Counted from the stretch's first letter, positions 1-8,668 are shown. The stretch: DNA of 64,000 nucleotides from Nocardioides piscis (GCF_011300215.1 NZ_CP049866.1:124001-188000); one strand, 5' to 3'. Program-made: numbers and translations. The notes: generated by a model not told the origin, from the letters alone.

Positions 1-193
1 ACAGGTCGAACAGGACCACGGGATCCTGCGGTGTCGTCCCGGGCGGGCCGGCCAGATAGCTGGCCGTGACCGGGAGCGCGAAGTCGGTCGCCAGGACGAG
101 GACCACCACGGCCTGCACGACGTGCAGGGCCGCGGCCGCGAGGTTGAAGCGGCGCAGGCTGCGCTGGCGTGCGGGTGAGATCTGTGTCGTCAC
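1..193 (-). CDS. heliorhodopsin, N-terminal part (cut by window edge)
   Basis: A GTG-started frame runs from 193 leftwards out of the window and gives 64 residues. After a short basic N-terminus (RRFN) comes one hydrophobic helix, then DFALPVTASYLAGPPGTT. That block closely matches the first helix and first extracellular loop of heliorhodopsins; the founding member 48C12 has, from memory, NDFALPMTGTYLNGPPGTT. Heliorhodopsins are seven-helix retinal-binding membrane proteins with inverted topology and a largely unknown role. The retinal-binding lysine lies in the last helix, outside the window, so function cannot be confirmed here. The gene follows ychF on the same strand with a 27-nt gap, but its own -10 hexamer at 200-205 suggests separate leaderless transcription. 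Confidence 0.88.
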   Translation of the reverse strand, partial: MTTQISPARQRSLRRFNLAAAALHVVQAVVVLVLATDFALPVTASYLAGPPGTTPQDPVVLFDL

Positions 194-199
194 CAGACG

Positions 200-205
200 A
201 ACCTA
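200..205 (-). promoter_or_regulatory. -10 hexamer of the heliorhodopsin gene
   Basis: On the minus strand the hexamer TAGGTT ends 6 nt before the GTG start and no Shine-Dalgarno sequence is present, as expected of a leaderless promoter. Confidence 0.5.
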
Positions 206-220
206 GCGGTCGAGATCGAC

Positions 221-1297
221 TCACACGTTGAAGCGGAACTCCACCACGTCGCCGTCGGCCATCACGTAGTCCTTGCCCTCCATGCGCACCTTGCCGGCCT
301 CCTTGGCCTTCTGCATGGAGCCGGCCGACATCAGGTCGTCGAAGGAGACGATCTCGGCCTTGATGAAGCCCTTCTGGAAGTCGGTGTGGATGACCCCGGC
401 GGCCTCGGGCGCGGTAGCGCCCTTCTTGATCGTCCAGGCCCGCGTCTCCTTGGGGCCGGCGGTGAGATAGGTCTGCAGCCCCAGGGTGTCGAAGCCGACG
501 CGGGCGAGCTGGTCGAGCCCCGACTCGGTGATGCCCATCTCGGCGAGCATCTCGTGAGCCTCCTCGTCCGAGTCGAGCTCGACGAGCTCGGACTCGAACT
601 TCGCGTCGAGGAAGATCGCCTCGGCGGGCGCGATGATCGCCCGCATCTTGTCCAGCAGGGCGACGTCGGAGAGCTCGTCGGCGTCGCAGTTGAAGACGTA
701 GATGAACGGCTTGGCGGTGAGCAGCGACAGCTCGCGCAGCAGCTCACGGTCGATGGTGGTGTCGATGATCGGCGTGCCGCCCTCCAGGGCTGACAGCGCC
801 ATACGCGCAGCATCGAGGACCGCCGCCTTCGACTTGTCGCCGCGCACCTCCTTCTCCAGCCGTGGGATCGACTTCTCCACCGTCTGGATGTCGGCCAGGA
901 TCAGCTCGGTCTGGATGGTGCCGATGTCGGAGGCGGGGTTGACCTCGCCGTCGACGTGGGTCACGTCCTCGTCGCGGAAGACGCGGGTCACCTGGCAGAT
1001 CGCCGAGGACTCGCGGATGTGGGAGAGGAACTTGTTGCCCAGGCCCTCACCCTGCGAGGCGCCCGCCACGATGCCGGCGATGTCGACGAACTCCACCGTC
1101 GCGGGGAGGATCTTGGCCGAGCCGAACACCTCGGCGAGCTGGGGCAGGCGCTCGTCGGGCACCCCCACCACCCCGACGTTGGGCTCGATCGTGGCGAACG
1201 GATAGTTCGCCGCCAGCACGTCGTTCTTGGTCAGGGCGTTGAAGAGGGTCGACTTGCCCGCGTTGGGGAGACCGACGATGCCGATGGTGAGGGCCAC
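221..1297 (-). CDS. ychF: redox-regulated ATPase YchF (OBG family)
   Basis: This 358-residue protein begins MALTIGIVGLPNAGKST, which carries the P-loop at about residues 9-16. DIAGI near residue 72 is the G3 motif. NCDAD, at about residue 200, sits where YchF-type proteins have a changed G4 motif, the basis for ATP rather than GTP preference. The C-terminal third is a TGS domain ending VVEFRFNV, and the length matches the family. The open frame continues upstream to 1417, but homology begins at GTG 1297, and TAGACT lies 8 nt before it (1306-1311). YchF associates with ribosomes. In M. tuberculosis the orthologue also lies near lytB2/ispH and DUF6542. Confidence 0.95.
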   Translation of the reverse strand: MALTIGIVGLPNAGKSTLFNALTKNDVLAANYPFATIEPNVGVVGVPDERLPQLAEVFGSAKILPATVEFVDIAGIVAGASQGEGLGNKFLSHIRESSAICQVTRVFRDEDVTHVDGEVNPASDIGTIQTELILADIQTVEKSIPRLEKEVRGDKSKAAVLDAARMALSALEGGTPIIDTTIDRELLRELSLLTAKPFIYVFNCDADELSDVALLDKMRAIIAPAEAIFLDAKFESELVELDSDEEAHEMLAEMGITESGLDQLARVGFDTLGLQTYLTAGPKETRAWTIKKGATAPEAAGVIHTDFQKGFIKAEIVSFDDLMSAGSMQKAKEAGKVRMEGKDYVMADGDVVEFRFNV

Positions 1298-1370
1298 GGG
1301 CGGGGAGTCTACGGCCGGGCCGGACCCTCGGGCGAAACGTCGACAGCCAGCATCGTGAAAGGCTCCGACC

Positions 1371-1904
1371 ATGATCCCGGCAGCGTCCCAGCCGTCCCCC
1401 GACACGCACGTCGACATCCCCGTCGCCCTGCGCGAGCCGGCGCACCAGGTCTCGCCGCGCGCAGTTCCCTATTGGCGGGTCACGGCGCTGATCACCGCCT
1501 CGGTCGTGTGGATCGCCGCCCTCACGACCTATGCCCTCGTGCCTCAACGTCCTTGGTGGTCGACCCTGCTCCTCGCGGTGGCTCTCCTCGCCCCCTTGGC
1601 CCACGTCCTGGTCATGCCGACGCTGCGGTTCCGGATCCACCGCTGGGAGGTGACGCCCACGGCGATCCACACCCGCGCCGGCTGGCTGACCATCGAGAAC
1701 CGGGTGGCGCCCCTGAGCCGCGTGCAGACGGTGGACTCGACCCAGGGCGTGCTGATGCGCGTGTTCGGGCTGGCCTCGCTGACCGTCACGACCGCCTCCG
1801 CCGCCGGTCCGATCACCATCGACTGCCTCGATCACGAGGACGCCCGCCGGCTCGTGCAGGAGCTCACCGAGATCACCGGCGCCTCCGAGGGCGACGCCAC
1901 GTGA
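1371..1904 (+). CDS. PH-domain (bPH2/YdbS-type) membrane protein
   Basis: The 177-residue product has two adjacent hydrophobic segments at about residues 38-80. They are followed by a bacterial PH domain of the YdbS/DUF304 type with the typical start RFRIHRWEVTPTAIHTRAGW and the later stretch IENRVAPLSRVQTVD. Such proteins are membrane anchored with unknown ligand. The stop overlaps the GTG start of the next gene (GTGA, 1901-1904), so the two are translationally coupled, as in ydbS-ydbT pairs of Bacillus. The start is divergent from ychF, 73 bp away. Confidence 0.85.
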   Translation: MIPAASQPSPDTHVDIPVALREPAHQVSPRAVPYWRVTALITASVVWIAALTTYALVPQRPWWSTLLLAVALLAPLAHVLVMPTLRFRIHRWEVTPTAIHTRAGWLTIENRVAPLSRVQTVDSTQGVLMRVFGLASLTVTTASAAGPITIDCLDHEDARRLVQELTEITGASEGDAT

Positions 1905-3499
1905 GCGAACCCGGCGCGACCGGCCCGTCCGCCGACCCGGCGGCTCCAGCCGCCGACCCCGCGGCTCCAGCCACCGACCCCTGGCGGCGCCTGTCCCCGC
2001 GGATGCTGCTGATCAACCCGGTCAAGGTCGTCGGACAGTTCGCCTTCCCCGCCGTCGTCGCCTTCGTCGGGATCAGCCAGGGGGATCGTGGCATGCCGTG
2101 GTGGGCGGTGCCGATCGTCGTGATCGGCACGCTGGTGCTCGGTGCGATCCCATGGCTCACGACCTTCTACCGGACCACCGACACCCAGCTCCAGCTCCGG
2201 CAGGGGTTGTTGAACAAGAGGACCAAGACGGCGCCCCTCGAGCGGATCCGCAGCGTCGACCTCGAGGCATCGCTCCTCCACCGCGTCGTCGGCGTCTCCA
2301 AGGTCCAGATCGGCACCGGTGTCGACGACGACCGCATCAGCCTCGACGCCGTCTCCCGCGAGGTGGCGTCGGCCCTGCGGTCGAGCCTGCTCTCTCGTCG
2401 TACGCCGATGGGCGACCCGAGCACCGCAACCGCCTCCGACGACCGGGCCGAGGTGGCGCCCGAGCTCCAGGCGCCGACGCGACCAGCCGAGGTGCTGGCC
2501 GAGATCGATTGGTCCTGGATCCGGTTCGCGCCCTTCAGCCTGGCCAGGCTCGTCCTGCTCGCCGCGGTCGCCGGTGTCCTGGGCCAGGTCGGCGATGAGC
2601 TGCCGATCGCGGCGGTGGCGGGGTCGGCCTGGGCCTGGGTGCTGCAGTTCGCCCTCCCCCTCGTGATCGCCGGCCTCTTCGTCGCGGGACTGACCAGCTG
2701 GGTCACCGTCGCCGTGACTGGCTATGTCGTCCAGTGGTGGAACATGCGACTGACCCGCGACGCGGGCTCGCTCCACCTGACGGCCGGCCTGCTGACGACC
2801 CGCTCGATCACTGTGGAGGAGCAGCGGGTGCGGGGGGTCCGGCTCACCGAGCCGGTGCTGCTGCGGCTGGTCGGAGGGGCCGAGCTGGCCGCCCTGGCCA
2901 CCGGGGTGGGCTCAGGGGGCGTGACGGCGATCCTGCCTCCGTGCCCCGACGAGGTCGCCCGCCGCGTGGGCGCCGACGTGCTCGAGCACCCCGAGCCCAT
3001 GACGGTCCCGCTGGTCAGCCACGGACCGCGAGCCAGGCGCCGCGCATGGCTGCGCCACCTCGACAACGCCCTCGTTCCTCCCGTCCTGGTGCTGGTCGCG
3101 ATGATCTGGGTCGACGTGGCCTGGTGGGTTCCGCTGGCAGTCCTGGCCGTGTCGGCACTGCTTGCCGTCGTGGTGGCGGAGTCGGCATACCGCAACCTGG
3201 GGCATGCCACGACCTCGGAGCACCTCGTGGTGGGCAGCGGCGAGCTGACCCGCGTGCGCACCGTCCTGGAGAACGACGGCATCATCGGCTGGGTGGTGAG
3301 TGCGTCGTGGTTCCAGCGCCGCGCGGGGCTGGTGACGCTCACTGCCACCACGGCCGCCGGGTCCGAGCGGGTGGTCGCCCGGGACATCCCGCTGACGACC
3401 GCGATCCAGGTCGCTGACCGATCGACGCCGCAGCTCCTCACCGCCTTCCTCGCACCCACGCCCGGACGAGCGGATGCAAGCGCCCCTCCGGTCAGGTGA
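1901..3499 (+). CDS. PH-domain (bPH2/YdbT-type) membrane protein
   Basis: The 532-residue protein starts at GTG 1901. It opens with an Ala/Pro/Asp-rich tail (about residues 5-27), then alternates pairs of membrane helices with three bPH2 modules: near 85-150 (DTQLQLRQGLLNKRTKTAPL), near 290-360 (LHLTAGLLTTRSITVEEQRV) and near 440-510 (HLVVGSGELTRVRTVLEND). This helix-PH-helix-PH layout is that of YdbT. It pairs with the smaller protein encoded just upstream. The much longer open frame reaching back to 956 lies antisense to ychF and is not coding. The stop codon lies inside a strong hairpin. Confidence 0.85.
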   Translation: MSEPGATGPSADPAAPAADPAAPATDPWRRLSPRMLLINPVKVVGQFAFPAVVAFVGISQGDRGMPWWAVPIVVIGTLVLGAIPWLTTFYRTTDTQLQLRQGLLNKRTKTAPLERIRSVDLEASLLHRVVGVSKVQIGTGVDDDRISLDAVSREVASALRSSLLSRRTPMGDPSTATASDDRAEVAPELQAPTRPAEVLAEIDWSWIRFAPFSLARLVLLAAVAGVLGQVGDELPIAAVAGSAWAWVLQFALPLVIAGLFVAGLTSWVTVAVTGYVVQWWNMRLTRDAGSLHLTAGLLTTRSITVEEQRVRGVRLTEPVLLRLVGGAELAALATGVGSGGVTAILPPCPDEVARRVGADVLEHPEPMTVPLVSHGPRARRRAWLRHLDNALVPPVLVLVAMIWVDVAWWVPLAVLAVSALLAVVVAESAYRNLGHATTSEHLVVGSGELTRVRTVLENDGIIGWVVSASWFQRRAGLVTLTATTAAGSERVVARDIPLTTAIQVADRSTPQLLTAFLAPTPGRADASAPPVR

Positions 3500-3510
3500 C
3501 CGGAGGGGCG
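3481..3510. terminator. perfect 14-bp inverted repeat, probable bidirectional terminator
   Basis: CGCCCCTCCGGTCA, two bases, then its exact reverse complement. It contains the stop codon of the PH-domain gene and lies 16 nt past the stop of the convergent metalloprotease gene. No T-run follows, as is common in actinobacteria. Confidence 0.75.
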
Positions 3511-3525
3511 TCATGGCGATGGCTG

Positions 3526-4338
3526 TCAGGCGCCGTACAGGCTGCGCACTCCCGCCCGGTCGGTGTCGGTCATCGACAGGTCCTCCGAGCTGCCGTTGCA
3601 CTGCGGGTAGTGCATGATCGACGCCGCGTCATAGGGAGTCAGCGGACGCCAGTTGTTGTCCTCGAAGCACGTGCCGGCCTCAGGTCGGGTGTGCTCGTGC
3701 CGGAAGCCCAACGTGTGTCCGAGCTCGTGGCCCATGATGTTGCCGGGCGTCCAGGAACCAGAGCTCATCAGTGAGCTGGCGTTGACGAGGACGTTGCGGC
3801 TGCGCTTGGACGTGCTGGGGAAGAACGCGCGCGCGATGTATTGCGTGGTGTTCGTCGGCTCGACCGAGAACAGCACCTGGTTGTTGCGAGTGGTGCAGCT
3901 GCCGTCCTGGGAGGTCACGTGCGTGTAGTTGACCTTCGAGCTGGCGCTCTCCCACATGTCGACGCCGGCGTTCATGGCGGTCACGACGTTGGCCTTCTGC
4001 GTCCCGAACTTGTTGCTCACGCAGTAGGTCAGGTTCATCGCCTGGGTCGCTGACCACCGGTCGTCGACGCCACCGACGGTGTTGACGACCAGGCCGTCCT
4101 CGTGGCCCGATTCGCCGACCATCCGGTCATAGAAGCCGCGCAGGTCGGCGTTGGAGCCGACGGGCTCGTCACCGTTGACGATGTACTGGTTGTCGGTGTC
4201 CTGAAGCGTGGACGCCTTGAACTCCTGATAGGTCGGCGCCGCGGCGCCGGAGTCCGTCGCTCCGGACGGGGCTGCCAGCGCGGCAGCTGCCATCACGGCG
4301 ACGGACGAGAGAGCGATCGACCCGAGTCGAGTTCGCAT
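3526..4338 (-). CDS. secreted zinc metalloprotease with HExxHxxGxxHE motif
   Basis: The 270-residue product starts at ATG 4338, which has a strong Shine-Dalgarno sequence (GGAGG, 7 nt upstream); the frame extends further upstream but without support. A signal peptide occupies about residues 1-30 (MRTRLGS, hydrophobic core, AAPSGA). The catalytic site HELGHTLGFRHEH (about 204-216) supplies three zinc-binding histidines and the general-base glutamate. It is followed by SIMHYP (about 241-246), a Met-turn as in metzincins. Astacin-like and M57 (dual-action HEIGH) peptidases share this arrangement; which family fits best needs a profile search. Several cysteines suggest disulfides. It is convergent with the PH-domain genes and probably monocistronic. 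Confidence 0.85.
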   Translation of the reverse strand: MRTRLGSIALSSVAVMAAAALAAPSGATDSGAAAPTYQEFKASTLQDTDNQYIVNGDEPVGSNADLRGFYDRMVGESGHEDGLVVNTVGGVDDRWSATQAMNLTYCVSNKFGTQKANVVTAMNAGVDMWESASSKVNYTHVTSQDGSCTTRNNQVLFSVEPTNTTQYIARAFFPSTSKRSRNVLVNASSLMSSGSWTPGNIMGHELGHTLGFRHEHTRPEAGTCFEDNNWRPLTPYDAASIMHYPQCNGSSEDLSMTDTDRAGVRSLYGA

Positions 4339-4490
4339 GTGAAACCTCCATGTGGGTGGGTGAGGGCACACCGCTCCCGGGGTTCACTTCGGATTACGCA
4401 GCGCTTCCCGAGAACAGTGCGTGCGCTGAACCTCCCCCACCGCGGCGTCCGTGGCAAGGACCGCACAAAAACCTTCTCCCTGCCCCCTCC

Positions 4491-4496
4491 TAAAGT
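4491..4496 (+). promoter_or_regulatory. -10 hexamer of xthA
   Basis: TAAAGT ends 6 nt before GTG 4503; no Shine-Dalgarno sequence is visible, so a leaderless transcript is likely. Confidence 0.5.
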
Positions 4497-4502
4497 GGGT
4501 GG

Positions 4503-5282
4503 GTGCGCATCGCGACCTGGAACGTCAACTCCCTCCGCTCCCGCATCGACCGGGTCGAGGCGTTCCTCGACCGCCACGACGTCGACGTCCTGGCCCTCCA
4601 GGAGACCAAGGCCCGCGAGGACCAGCTGCCGCTGATGGGCCTCCAGGCCCGCGGCTACGAGGTCGCCGTCGCCGGGCTCAACCAGTGGAACGGGGTCGCC
4701 CTGATCTCCCGCGTCGGCCTGGAGGACGTCACTGTCGGCTTCCCCGGCATGCCTGCGTATGGCGATCCGCTGGCCGCCGAGTCGCGGGCCATCGGCGCCA
4801 CGTGCGGTGGCGTGCGCATCTGGTCCCTCTACGTCCCCAACGGGCGCAAGCCCGACGACCCGCACTACGCCTACAAGCTCGACTGGCTGGCTCGGCTCCG
4901 GGAGGCCGCGGGCGACTGGCTGGACACCGAGACCGCGCTGGTGGGCGACTGGAACGTCTGTCCGACCGACGACGACGTCTTCGACCCTGCGCAGTTCCGG
5001 AAGTCGACGCACGTGACACCGCCGGAGCGTGCGGCGTTCCAGGGCTTCCTCGACGACGGCTTCGTCGAGGTGACGCGCGAGCATGCGCCCGGCTACACCT
5101 ACTGGGACTACTACCGCCAGCGGTTCGAGCGCGACCGCGGCCTCAAGATCGACTTCGTCGTGGCCTCCCCCGCCCTGGCCGGGCGCGTGAGCAGCGCCTT
5201 CATCGACCGCGAGGAGCGCGACCCGGCCGCCTTCGCCGGCGCGCCGTCCGACCACGCCCCGGTGGTCGTCGACCTGGTCTGA
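4503..5282 (+). CDS. xthA: exodeoxyribonuclease III
   Basis: The 259-residue protein is a full-length member of the exonuclease-endonuclease-phosphatase fold and begins RIATWNVNSLRSR, the XthA signature. LQETKA (about residues 35-40) carries the metal-binding glutamate, GDWNVCPTDDDV (about 147-158) the catalytic Asp/Asn pair, and SDHAPVV near the C-terminus the catalytic Asp-His pair. It acts as AP endonuclease and 3'-5' exonuclease in base excision repair. The GTG start is supported by the -10 hexamer at 4491-4496. The next gene, rmuC, starts 60 nt downstream. Confidence 0.95.
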   Translation: MRIATWNVNSLRSRIDRVEAFLDRHDVDVLALQETKAREDQLPLMGLQARGYEVAVAGLNQWNGVALISRVGLEDVTVGFPGMPAYGDPLAAESRAIGATCGGVRIWSLYVPNGRKPDDPHYAYKLDWLARLREAAGDWLDTETALVGDWNVCPTDDDVFDPAQFRKSTHVTPPERAAFQGFLDDGFVEVTREHAPGYTYWDYYRQRFERDRGLKIDFVVASPALAGRVSSAFIDREERDPAAFAGAPSDHAPVVVDLV

Positions 5283-5342
5283 GCGACGCCCGGGGGCGTG
5301 GGCTCCCGGCCGTTGTCGGTGGTCGCGGGCACCATCGACGAC

Positions 5343-6491
5343 ATGGAGATCCTGACGATCCTGTTGATGCTCGCGGTCGGTGTGCTGCTCGGCTTCGGGC
5401 TGGGCTGGTTCGTGTCACGCTCGCGTCCGCGCGACGAGGGCGTGCTGGCCGCGTTGACCGAACGCGGACAGGAGCAGGCGGTCGTGCGGGAGGGCCTGGA
5501 ACGGCTCCAGGACCAGCTGAGGGATCTCGAGCACGCACGCTCGTCATGGCAGGGACAGTTCAGCCAACAGGTGAGCGACATGCGCTTGACGACTGAGTCC
5601 CTGCGGCGCGAGACGTCCTCGCTGACCTCGGCGCTGCGCAAGCCGCAGGTCCGGGGACAGTGGGGCGAGCTCCACCTGCGTCGGGCGGTCGAGCTCGCGG
5701 GGCTGGTCTCGCGGTGCGACTTCACCGAGCAGGTGCAGCTGGCAGACGGGGTGCTGCGGCCCGACGTGGTCGTGCACCTCGCCGGCGGCAAGTCGGTGGT
5801 GGTCGACGCGAAGGTGCCCCTCGACGCATTCCTGGATGCAGCCGCGAGCGAGGACGACGACGAGCGCGAAGCCCACCTGCAGCGACACGTGCGCCAGCTG
5901 CGCACCCACGTCGATCAGCTCAGCGGCAAGGCTTATTGGCGCTCGCTCGAGGAAACGCCCGAGTTCGTGGTGATGTTCGTGCCGGCCGAGGCATTCCTCT
6001 CGGCAGCCCTGGACACACAGACCGACCTGCTCGACTACGCCGCCGCCAAGAACGTCATCCTGGCCACCCCCACCACGCTGATCGCGCTGCTGCGCACCGT
6101 TGCCCACGGCTGGTCCCACGAGACGCTCGCCGCTCAGGCCGCCGAGGTCCGTCGGCTCGGCACCGAGCTGCACCAGCGGCTCGCCTCGATGGGCGGCCAC
6201 CTGGACAGGGTCGGTCGCTCGCTCGGGGCGGCAGTCACCGCCTACAACGCAGCCGTCGGCTCCATCGAGGGACGGGTGCTGGTGACGGCACGCAGGTTCA
6301 ACGAGCTGGGTGTCACCACCGACGACCTGACGACCCCGCGCCAGGTCGAGGAGGGCCCACGGAGCCTCAGCGCGCCGGAGTTCGCTGCGCTCGAGGAGCT
6401 CGCGGTCCCCGGCGCTGTCGAGGAGGCGCTGCTCGACGACTCCGGGGGCCTGCCCCCGCACGGCTCGGCCCGGAGCATCCGTGGCGCCTGA
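5343..6491 (+). CDS. rmuC: DNA recombination protein RmuC
   Basis: The 382-residue protein starts at ATG 5343 (MEILTILLML); the open frame reaches back to 5298 but homology starts at this membrane helix (residues 1-22). A coiled-coil stretch rich in Glu/Gln/Arg follows to about residue 75. The RmuC domain comes next: RGQWGELHLRRAVELAGL, VVDAKVPLDAFLDA and NVILATPTTLIALLRTVAHGW are family hallmarks. RmuC proteins are nuclease-like and limit inversions at short repeats. The gene probably shares a transcript with xthA, giving a small DNA-repair cluster. Confidence 0.92.
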   Translation: MEILTILLMLAVGVLLGFGLGWFVSRSRPRDEGVLAALTERGQEQAVVREGLERLQDQLRDLEHARSSWQGQFSQQVSDMRLTTESLRRETSSLTSALRKPQVRGQWGELHLRRAVELAGLVSRCDFTEQVQLADGVLRPDVVVHLAGGKSVVVDAKVPLDAFLDAAASEDDDEREAHLQRHVRQLRTHVDQLSGKAYWRSLEETPEFVVMFVPAEAFLSAALDTQTDLLDYAAAKNVILATPTTLIALLRTVAHGWSHETLAAQAAEVRRLGTELHQRLASMGGHLDRVGRSLGAAVTAYNAAVGSIEGRVLVTARRFNELGVTTDDLTTPRQVEEGPRSLSAPEFAALEELAVPGAVEEALLDDSGGLPPHGSARSIRGA

Positions 6492-6539
6492 CGGGCTCGG
6501 CACCCGGCGCGCCGCCGAGGAGCAGCCGCACCCCCGCCC

Positions 6540-6545
6540 TAGGTT
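6540..6545 (+). promoter_or_regulatory. -10 hexamer of the DUF6542 gene
   Basis: TAGGTT lies 7 nt before GTG 6553, which favours that codon over ATG 6547 as the start. Confidence 0.45.
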
Positions 6546-6552
6546 GATGGAC

Positions 6553-6957
6553 GTGAGTCAGACCGGTTCCGTGTGGAGCGAGGGGGTCGAGCCCGGCCGC
6601 CAGGCTGTCGCGCTCGGGATCGCGCTGGTGCTCACGATCGTGGCGATCGACGTGCTCCTCGTCGGCGAGCTGAGCTTCTTCTTCGACCTGTGCTTCATCG
6701 TCCTGTGCCTCGGCCTGGCGCTCATCGTCAAGCCACACGACTTCTTCACCGTCGGGGTCCTGCCGCCCCTGATGATGCTGGCGGTGTTCATCCTGCTGGC
6801 GGCGGTCGCGCCCGGCACCGTTGCGCGTCCCGACGACGCCATGGTCCAGGCCGTCATCTCCGGCCTCGCCCATCACAGCGGGGCGCTGGTGGCCGGCTAT
6901 GCCACCTGTCTGGGCACGCTCGCCCTGCGGCAGCGCAGTCTCCGGCAGGCGGACTGA
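6553..6957 (+). CDS. DUF6542-type small membrane protein
   Basis: The 134-residue protein has four hydrophobic segments: one near residues 18-38, two close together near 40-60 and 65-90, and one near the C-terminus. The pattern, and the place between ispH and ychF, match the DUF6542 family of actinobacteria (Rv1111c-like). The function is unknown. The start is set at GTG 6553 because a TAGGTT hexamer lies 7 nt upstream; ATG 6547 or the GTG at 6481 overlapping the rmuC stop are alternatives. It is convergent with the YciO-like gene, with a 7-nt gap. Confidence 0.75.
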   Translation: MSQTGSVWSEGVEPGRQAVALGIALVLTIVAIDVLLVGELSFFFDLCFIVLCLGLALIVKPHDFFTVGVLPPLMMLAVFILLAAVAPGTVARPDDAMVQAVISGLAHHSGALVAGYATCLGTLALRQRSLRQAD

Positions 6958-6964
6958 GCACGCC

Positions 6965-7585
6965 TCAGGCCTCGAAGCGTCCGGCGTCACCGGCACCGCG
7001 GCGTACGACCTCCGGCTCCGAGCCCGACCAGTCGATGACGGTCGTCGGCTCGGCTGTCGTCTCGCCCTCGATCACGACGTCGACGACGTGGTCGAGCTCT
7101 TCCTTGATCTCCCAGCCCATGGTCCGGGCCTCCGTCTCCCCCGGCAGGATCAACGTGCTGGTGAGGATGGGCTCGCCGAGCTCCTCGAGGATCGCGGAGA
7201 CCAGGGTGTGGTCGGGGATGCGGACCCCCACCGTGCGCTTCTTCGGGTGCATCAACCGCTTCGGCACCTCACCGGTCGCAGGAAGGATGAAGGTGTAGGG
7301 ACCCGGCGTCGCCGACTTGATCGCCCGGAACGCCGAGTTGTCGACGTGCACGAACTGACCCAGCTGGGAGAAGTCGCGACACATCAAGGTGAAGTGGTGG
7401 CGGTCGTCGAGGCCTCTGATGGACAGGATCCGATCGCGGCCGTCGCGGTTGCCCAGCTGGGCGCCGAGGGCATAGCCCGAGTCGGTCGGATAGGCGATCA
7501 GCGCGTCGTCGCGGAGCGCCTGGACGACCTGGGTGACCAGGCGCGGCTGCGGGTTGTCGGGATGGATGTCGAGATAGCGCGCCAC
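6965..7585 (-). CDS. YciO/Sua5/YrdC-type protein (threonylcarbamoyl-AMP synthase family)
   Basis: The 206-residue product is a single YrdC domain. DALIAYPTDSGYALGAQLGN (residues 28-47) is the nucleotide-binding N-terminal motif, KSATPGPYTFILPAT (about 91-105) the central motif and KRTVGVRIPDH (about 115-125) the conserved arginine region. Length and sequence are closest to the YciO branch, whose link to tRNA t6A synthesis is weaker than for Sua5/TsaC. Most actinobacteria also carry a separate Sua5. It follows ispH on the same strand with 7 nt between them, so the two are likely co-transcribed. Confidence 0.85.
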   Translation of the reverse strand: MARYLDIHPDNPQPRLVTQVVQALRDDALIAYPTDSGYALGAQLGNRDGRDRILSIRGLDDRHHFTLMCRDFSQLGQFVHVDNSAFRAIKSATPGPYTFILPATGEVPKRLMHPKKRTVGVRIPDHTLVSAILEELGEPILTSTLILPGETEARTMGWEIKEELDHVVDVVIEGETTAEPTTVIDWSGSEPEVVRRGAGDAGRFEA

Positions 7586-7592
7586 GGTTGAC

Positions 7593-8591
7593 TCAGCCCT
7601 GCTTGGCCAGACGCATGTCGCGGCGCAGCTCGGGCGGCAACGCGAAGATCAGCGACTCCTCCGCGGAGTGGACCGCGCGGGCGGCGGGATAGCCACGCTC
7701 GGCCAAGAAGGCGAGCACGCCCTCGACCAGGTCTTCGGGGACGGAGGCTCCGGAGGTCACCGACACGTTGGAGACGCCATCGAGCCACGCCTCGTCGATC
7801 TCGGTGTGGTCGTCGACGAGGTAGGACGCCTTGGCCCCCGCCTCGAGCGCCACCTCGACCAGTCGCACTGAGTTGGAGGAGTTGCGCGAGCCGACCACGA
7901 TCACCAGGTCGGCCTGGGGCGAGATCTCCTTGACGGCCAGCTGGCGGTTCTGGGTGGCGTAGCAGATGTCGTCGCTGGGCGGGTCGAGCAGGAGGGGGAA
8001 GCGCTCGCGGATCGCGGCGACCGTCTCGAGCGTCTCGTCGACCGACAGGGTGGTCTGCGAGAGCCAGGCCACCTTCGCCGGGTCACGCACCACGATGTTG
8101 GCGACGTCGTCGGGGCTCTGCACGAGCTGGATGTGGTCGGGGGCCTCACCAGCGGTTCCCTCGACCTCTTCGTGTCCCTCGTGCCCGATCAGCAAGATGT
8201 CGTAGTCGTCGCTGGCGAAGCGCTTGGCCTCGTGGTGCACCTTGGTCACCAGCGGGCAGGTCGCGTCGATGGTCTTCAGGCCCCGCTCGGACGCCTCCGC
8301 GTGCACCGCGGGTGAGACGCCGTGGGCAGAGAAGACGACCGTCTGTCCCTGGGGCACCTCGTGCAGCTCCTCGACGAAGATCGCACCCCGCGACTCCAGG
8401 TTGGCCACGACGTGCTTGTTGTGGACGATCTGCTTGCGGACATAGACGGGGGCGCCATAGAGGTCCAGCGCCTTCTCGACCGTGATGACCGCCCGGTCGA
8501 CGCCGGCGCAGTAGCCGCGGGGCGCTGCGAGCAGCACCTCACGAGCCGACTCGGGGTCGAGGACGGGAGGGAGGCCGAGGTCGGTGGTCAT
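7593..8591 (-). CDS. ispH: 4-hydroxy-3-methylbut-2-enyl diphosphate reductase
   Basis: The 332-residue protein makes IPP and DMAPP in the last step of the MEP isoprenoid pathway. Three cysteines that ligate the Fe-S cluster are in place: [12 protein letters not shown] (about residue 28), [13 protein letters not shown] (about 111) and [11 protein letters not shown] (about 210). The conserved [11 protein letters not shown] and [12 protein letters not shown] motifs are also present. The ATG start is supported by a TAGACT -10 hexamer 7 nt upstream (8599-8604). The gene is divergent from xseA across 77 bp, the same neighbourhood as lytB2-xseA in mycobacteria. Its products supply the Z-prenyl synthase at 44644. 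Confidence 0.96.
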   Translation of the reverse strand: MTTDLGLPPVLDPESAREVLLAAPRGYCAGVDRAVITVEKALDLYGAPVYVRKQIVHNKHVVANLESRGAIFVEELHEVPQGQTVVFSAHGVSPAVHAEASERGLKTIDATCPLVTKVHHEAKRFASDDYDILLIGHEGHEEVEGTAGEAPDHIQLVQSPDDVANIVVRDPAKVAWLSQTTLSVDETLETVAAIRERFPLLLDPPSDDICYATQNRQLAVKEISPQADLVIVVGSRNSSNSVRLVEVALEAGAKASYLVDDHTEIDEAWLDGVSNVSVTSGASVPEDLVEGVLAFLAERGYPAARAVHSAEESLIFALPPELRRDMRLAKQG

Positions 8592-8598
8592 GAGCCCG

Positions 8599-8604
8599 AG
8601 TCTA
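8599..8604 (-). promoter_or_regulatory. -10 hexamer of ispH
   Basis: TAGACT (minus strand) ends 7 nt before the ispH ATG; leaderless type. Confidence 0.5.
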
Positions 8605-8655
8605 GTTGTGGCGCGGCTGAGGGGACGATCGGCGACCGCTGTCGGACCTCTCGCC

Positions 8656-8661
8656 TACGCT
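8656..8661 (+). promoter_or_regulatory. -10 hexamer of xseA
   Basis: TACGCT ends 7 nt before the xseA GTG at 8669; leaderless type and divergent from the ispH promoter. Confidence 0.5.
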
Positions 8662-8668
8662 CGCCTGC

